From JANXZO01 sp964355115 (GTDB lineage: Bacteria > Bacteroidota > Bacteroidia > Bacteroidales > FEN-979): DNA of 5,093 nucleotides. The stretch covers positions 1 through 5,093 of the forward strand of contig CAYHCQ010000190.1 of NCBI GenBank assembly GCA_964355115.1. The letters are read 5' to 3'. Below are positions 4,478 to 5,093 of the stretch, one piece after another. The notes beneath the pieces are model-generated. The model made no database searches and had not been told where the DNA came from. It worked only from the letters and a program-made list of their open reading frames with translations. Within the stretch, counting starts at the first letter, position 1, and each line of letters begins with the position of its first letter. The position numbers were made by a program, and so were the translations under genes.

Positions 4478-5093
4478 GTGAAGTCGATTTTCCTTCTCCT
4501 CTCAATCTGCTCTTACCTTCTGCCTACGGCAATTTCACAGCCGAAGTCAGAATTCATTAAACCCGATAATATTGCCAGAACGGCTCCCGACTCGGCAGAA
4601 TGGAATCCGGGCACTCTGGCATCATATTTCCAGGCAAGTCTAACCAAACAACGCGACCTCGCGCGGGCAGCATATTGCTGGACAGCCACACACATTGCCT
4701 ACGATGTGGCCGGCATGTATACCACCAACGTTTCCGATAATCCTGCAGCCATAATCCTTAAGACCATGGGCGACCGAAAAGCTGTGTGCCAGGGATATGC
4801 CGAGGTTTTTCATGAACTGTGCGCACAGTGTGGCATTACCAGCTACGTAATCCATGGCTATACCCGCCAGAATGGTAATATCGGCGGCCTGCCCCACGCC
4901 TGGGTTGTTGCGGTTGTCGACAGCAACTGGTATTTCTTCGATCCCACCTGGGCTGCAGGGTATATTGAGAATGCAAAGTTTGTGAAAAGGTTCACCGGCG
5001 AGTACTTCATGGTAACACCTCAGAAGCAGATCCGTTCGCACATGCCTTACGATCCCATCTGGCAATGCCTCAATCACCCTTTTAACTCATCCG
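4478..5093 (+). CDS. Secreted transglutaminase-like protein (3' end beyond window)
   Basis: This is an open frame from GTG 4478 to the window end, 205 residues so far, with no stop. Residues 1-20 form a signal peptide (MKSIFLLLS, hydrophobic core to about 15, likely cleavage after TAIS), so the protein is exported. The transglutaminase-like core follows: RAAYCWTATHIAYD (63-76), then KAVCQGYAEV (101-110) with the nucleophile C104, PHAWVVAVVDSNWYFFDPTW (139-158) with H140 and D155. The Cys-His-Asp triad is complete. The ending HMPYDPIWQ (188-196) is one I associate with Bacteroidota secreted members. The fold covers proteases, peptide cyclases and cross-linkers, so the reaction is unknown. A stop codon (TAA 4457-4459) just upstream in frame fixes GTG as the start. 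The gene follows the RRM terminator by about 30 bases; a weak TAATATTG at 4448-4455 could be its -7 box. Confidence 0.85.
   Translation, partial: MKSIFLLLSICSYLLPTAISQPKSEFIKPDNIARTAPDSAEWNPGTLASYFQASLTKQRDLARAAYCWTATHIAYDVAGMYTTNVSDNPAAIILKTMGDRKAVCQGYAEVFHELCAQCGITSYVIHGYTRQNGNIGGLPHAWVVAVVDSNWYFFDPTWAAGYIENAKFVKRFTGEYFMVTPQKQIRSHMPYDPIWQCLNHPFNSS

Noticed and set aside
4640..5077. 145-residue minus-strand open frame
   Set aside because: It lies opposite the transglutaminase-like gene, whose plus frame has a signal peptide and full catalytic triad; the minus frame shows no recognisable motif.

Overview
The window looks like a chromosomal segment of a Bacteroidota (Bacteroidetes) bacterium. 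Three matches to the phylum's TAnnTTTG -7 promoter element stand at sensible positions (TACATTTG at 8-15, TATCTTTG on the minus strand at 3785-3778, TATCTTTG at 3836-3843). Shine-Dalgarno sequences are mostly absent. The gene families also fit: an RRM RNA-binding protein with a Gly-rich tail, a PepSY-TM protein beside an OB-fold lipoprotein, and a secreted transglutaminase-like protein. I cannot name genus or species.

Region 1 (about 1-1690, AT-rich, plus strand) is an accessory patch. It opens with a promoter-like box and only the first ~20 codons of a type I restriction-modification hsdM gene, which then breaks off. A RhuM-like DNA-binding protein (161-1165) and a Doc/Fic-type toxin (1165-1605) follow, overlapping by one base. 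Genes of this pair type occur inside type I RM loci, so the patch reads as the remnant of an RM island whose toxin-antitoxin-like pair survived. No hsdS, hsdR or remaining hsdM lies downstream.

Region 2 (1689-3785, about 50% GC, minus strand) is a compact operon read right to left: a pirin-family bicupin protein, a putative OB-fold lipoprotein with an unusual 5' end, and a three-helix PepSY-TM protein. The last two genes are 3 bases apart. A function in metal or redox handling at the envelope is plausible but inferred.

Region 3 (3786-5093, plus strand) starts at a divergent promoter whose spacer holds a 13-bp dyad. It drives a ~135-nt leader and a 135-aa RRM protein starting at a GTG, closed by an intrinsic terminator. 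The terminator U-tract lies inside a second, 12-bp perfect inverted repeat that runs up to the GTG start of a secreted transglutaminase-like protein (4478 to the window end, 3' truncated). Its Cys-His-Asp triad is intact.

I see no tRNA, rRNA, CRISPR array or complete insertion sequence. The most notable observations are the truncated hsdM head carrying a promoter for the TA-like pair, the odd lipoprotein 5' end, and the overlapping terminator/inverted-repeat structure in front of the transglutaminase gene.
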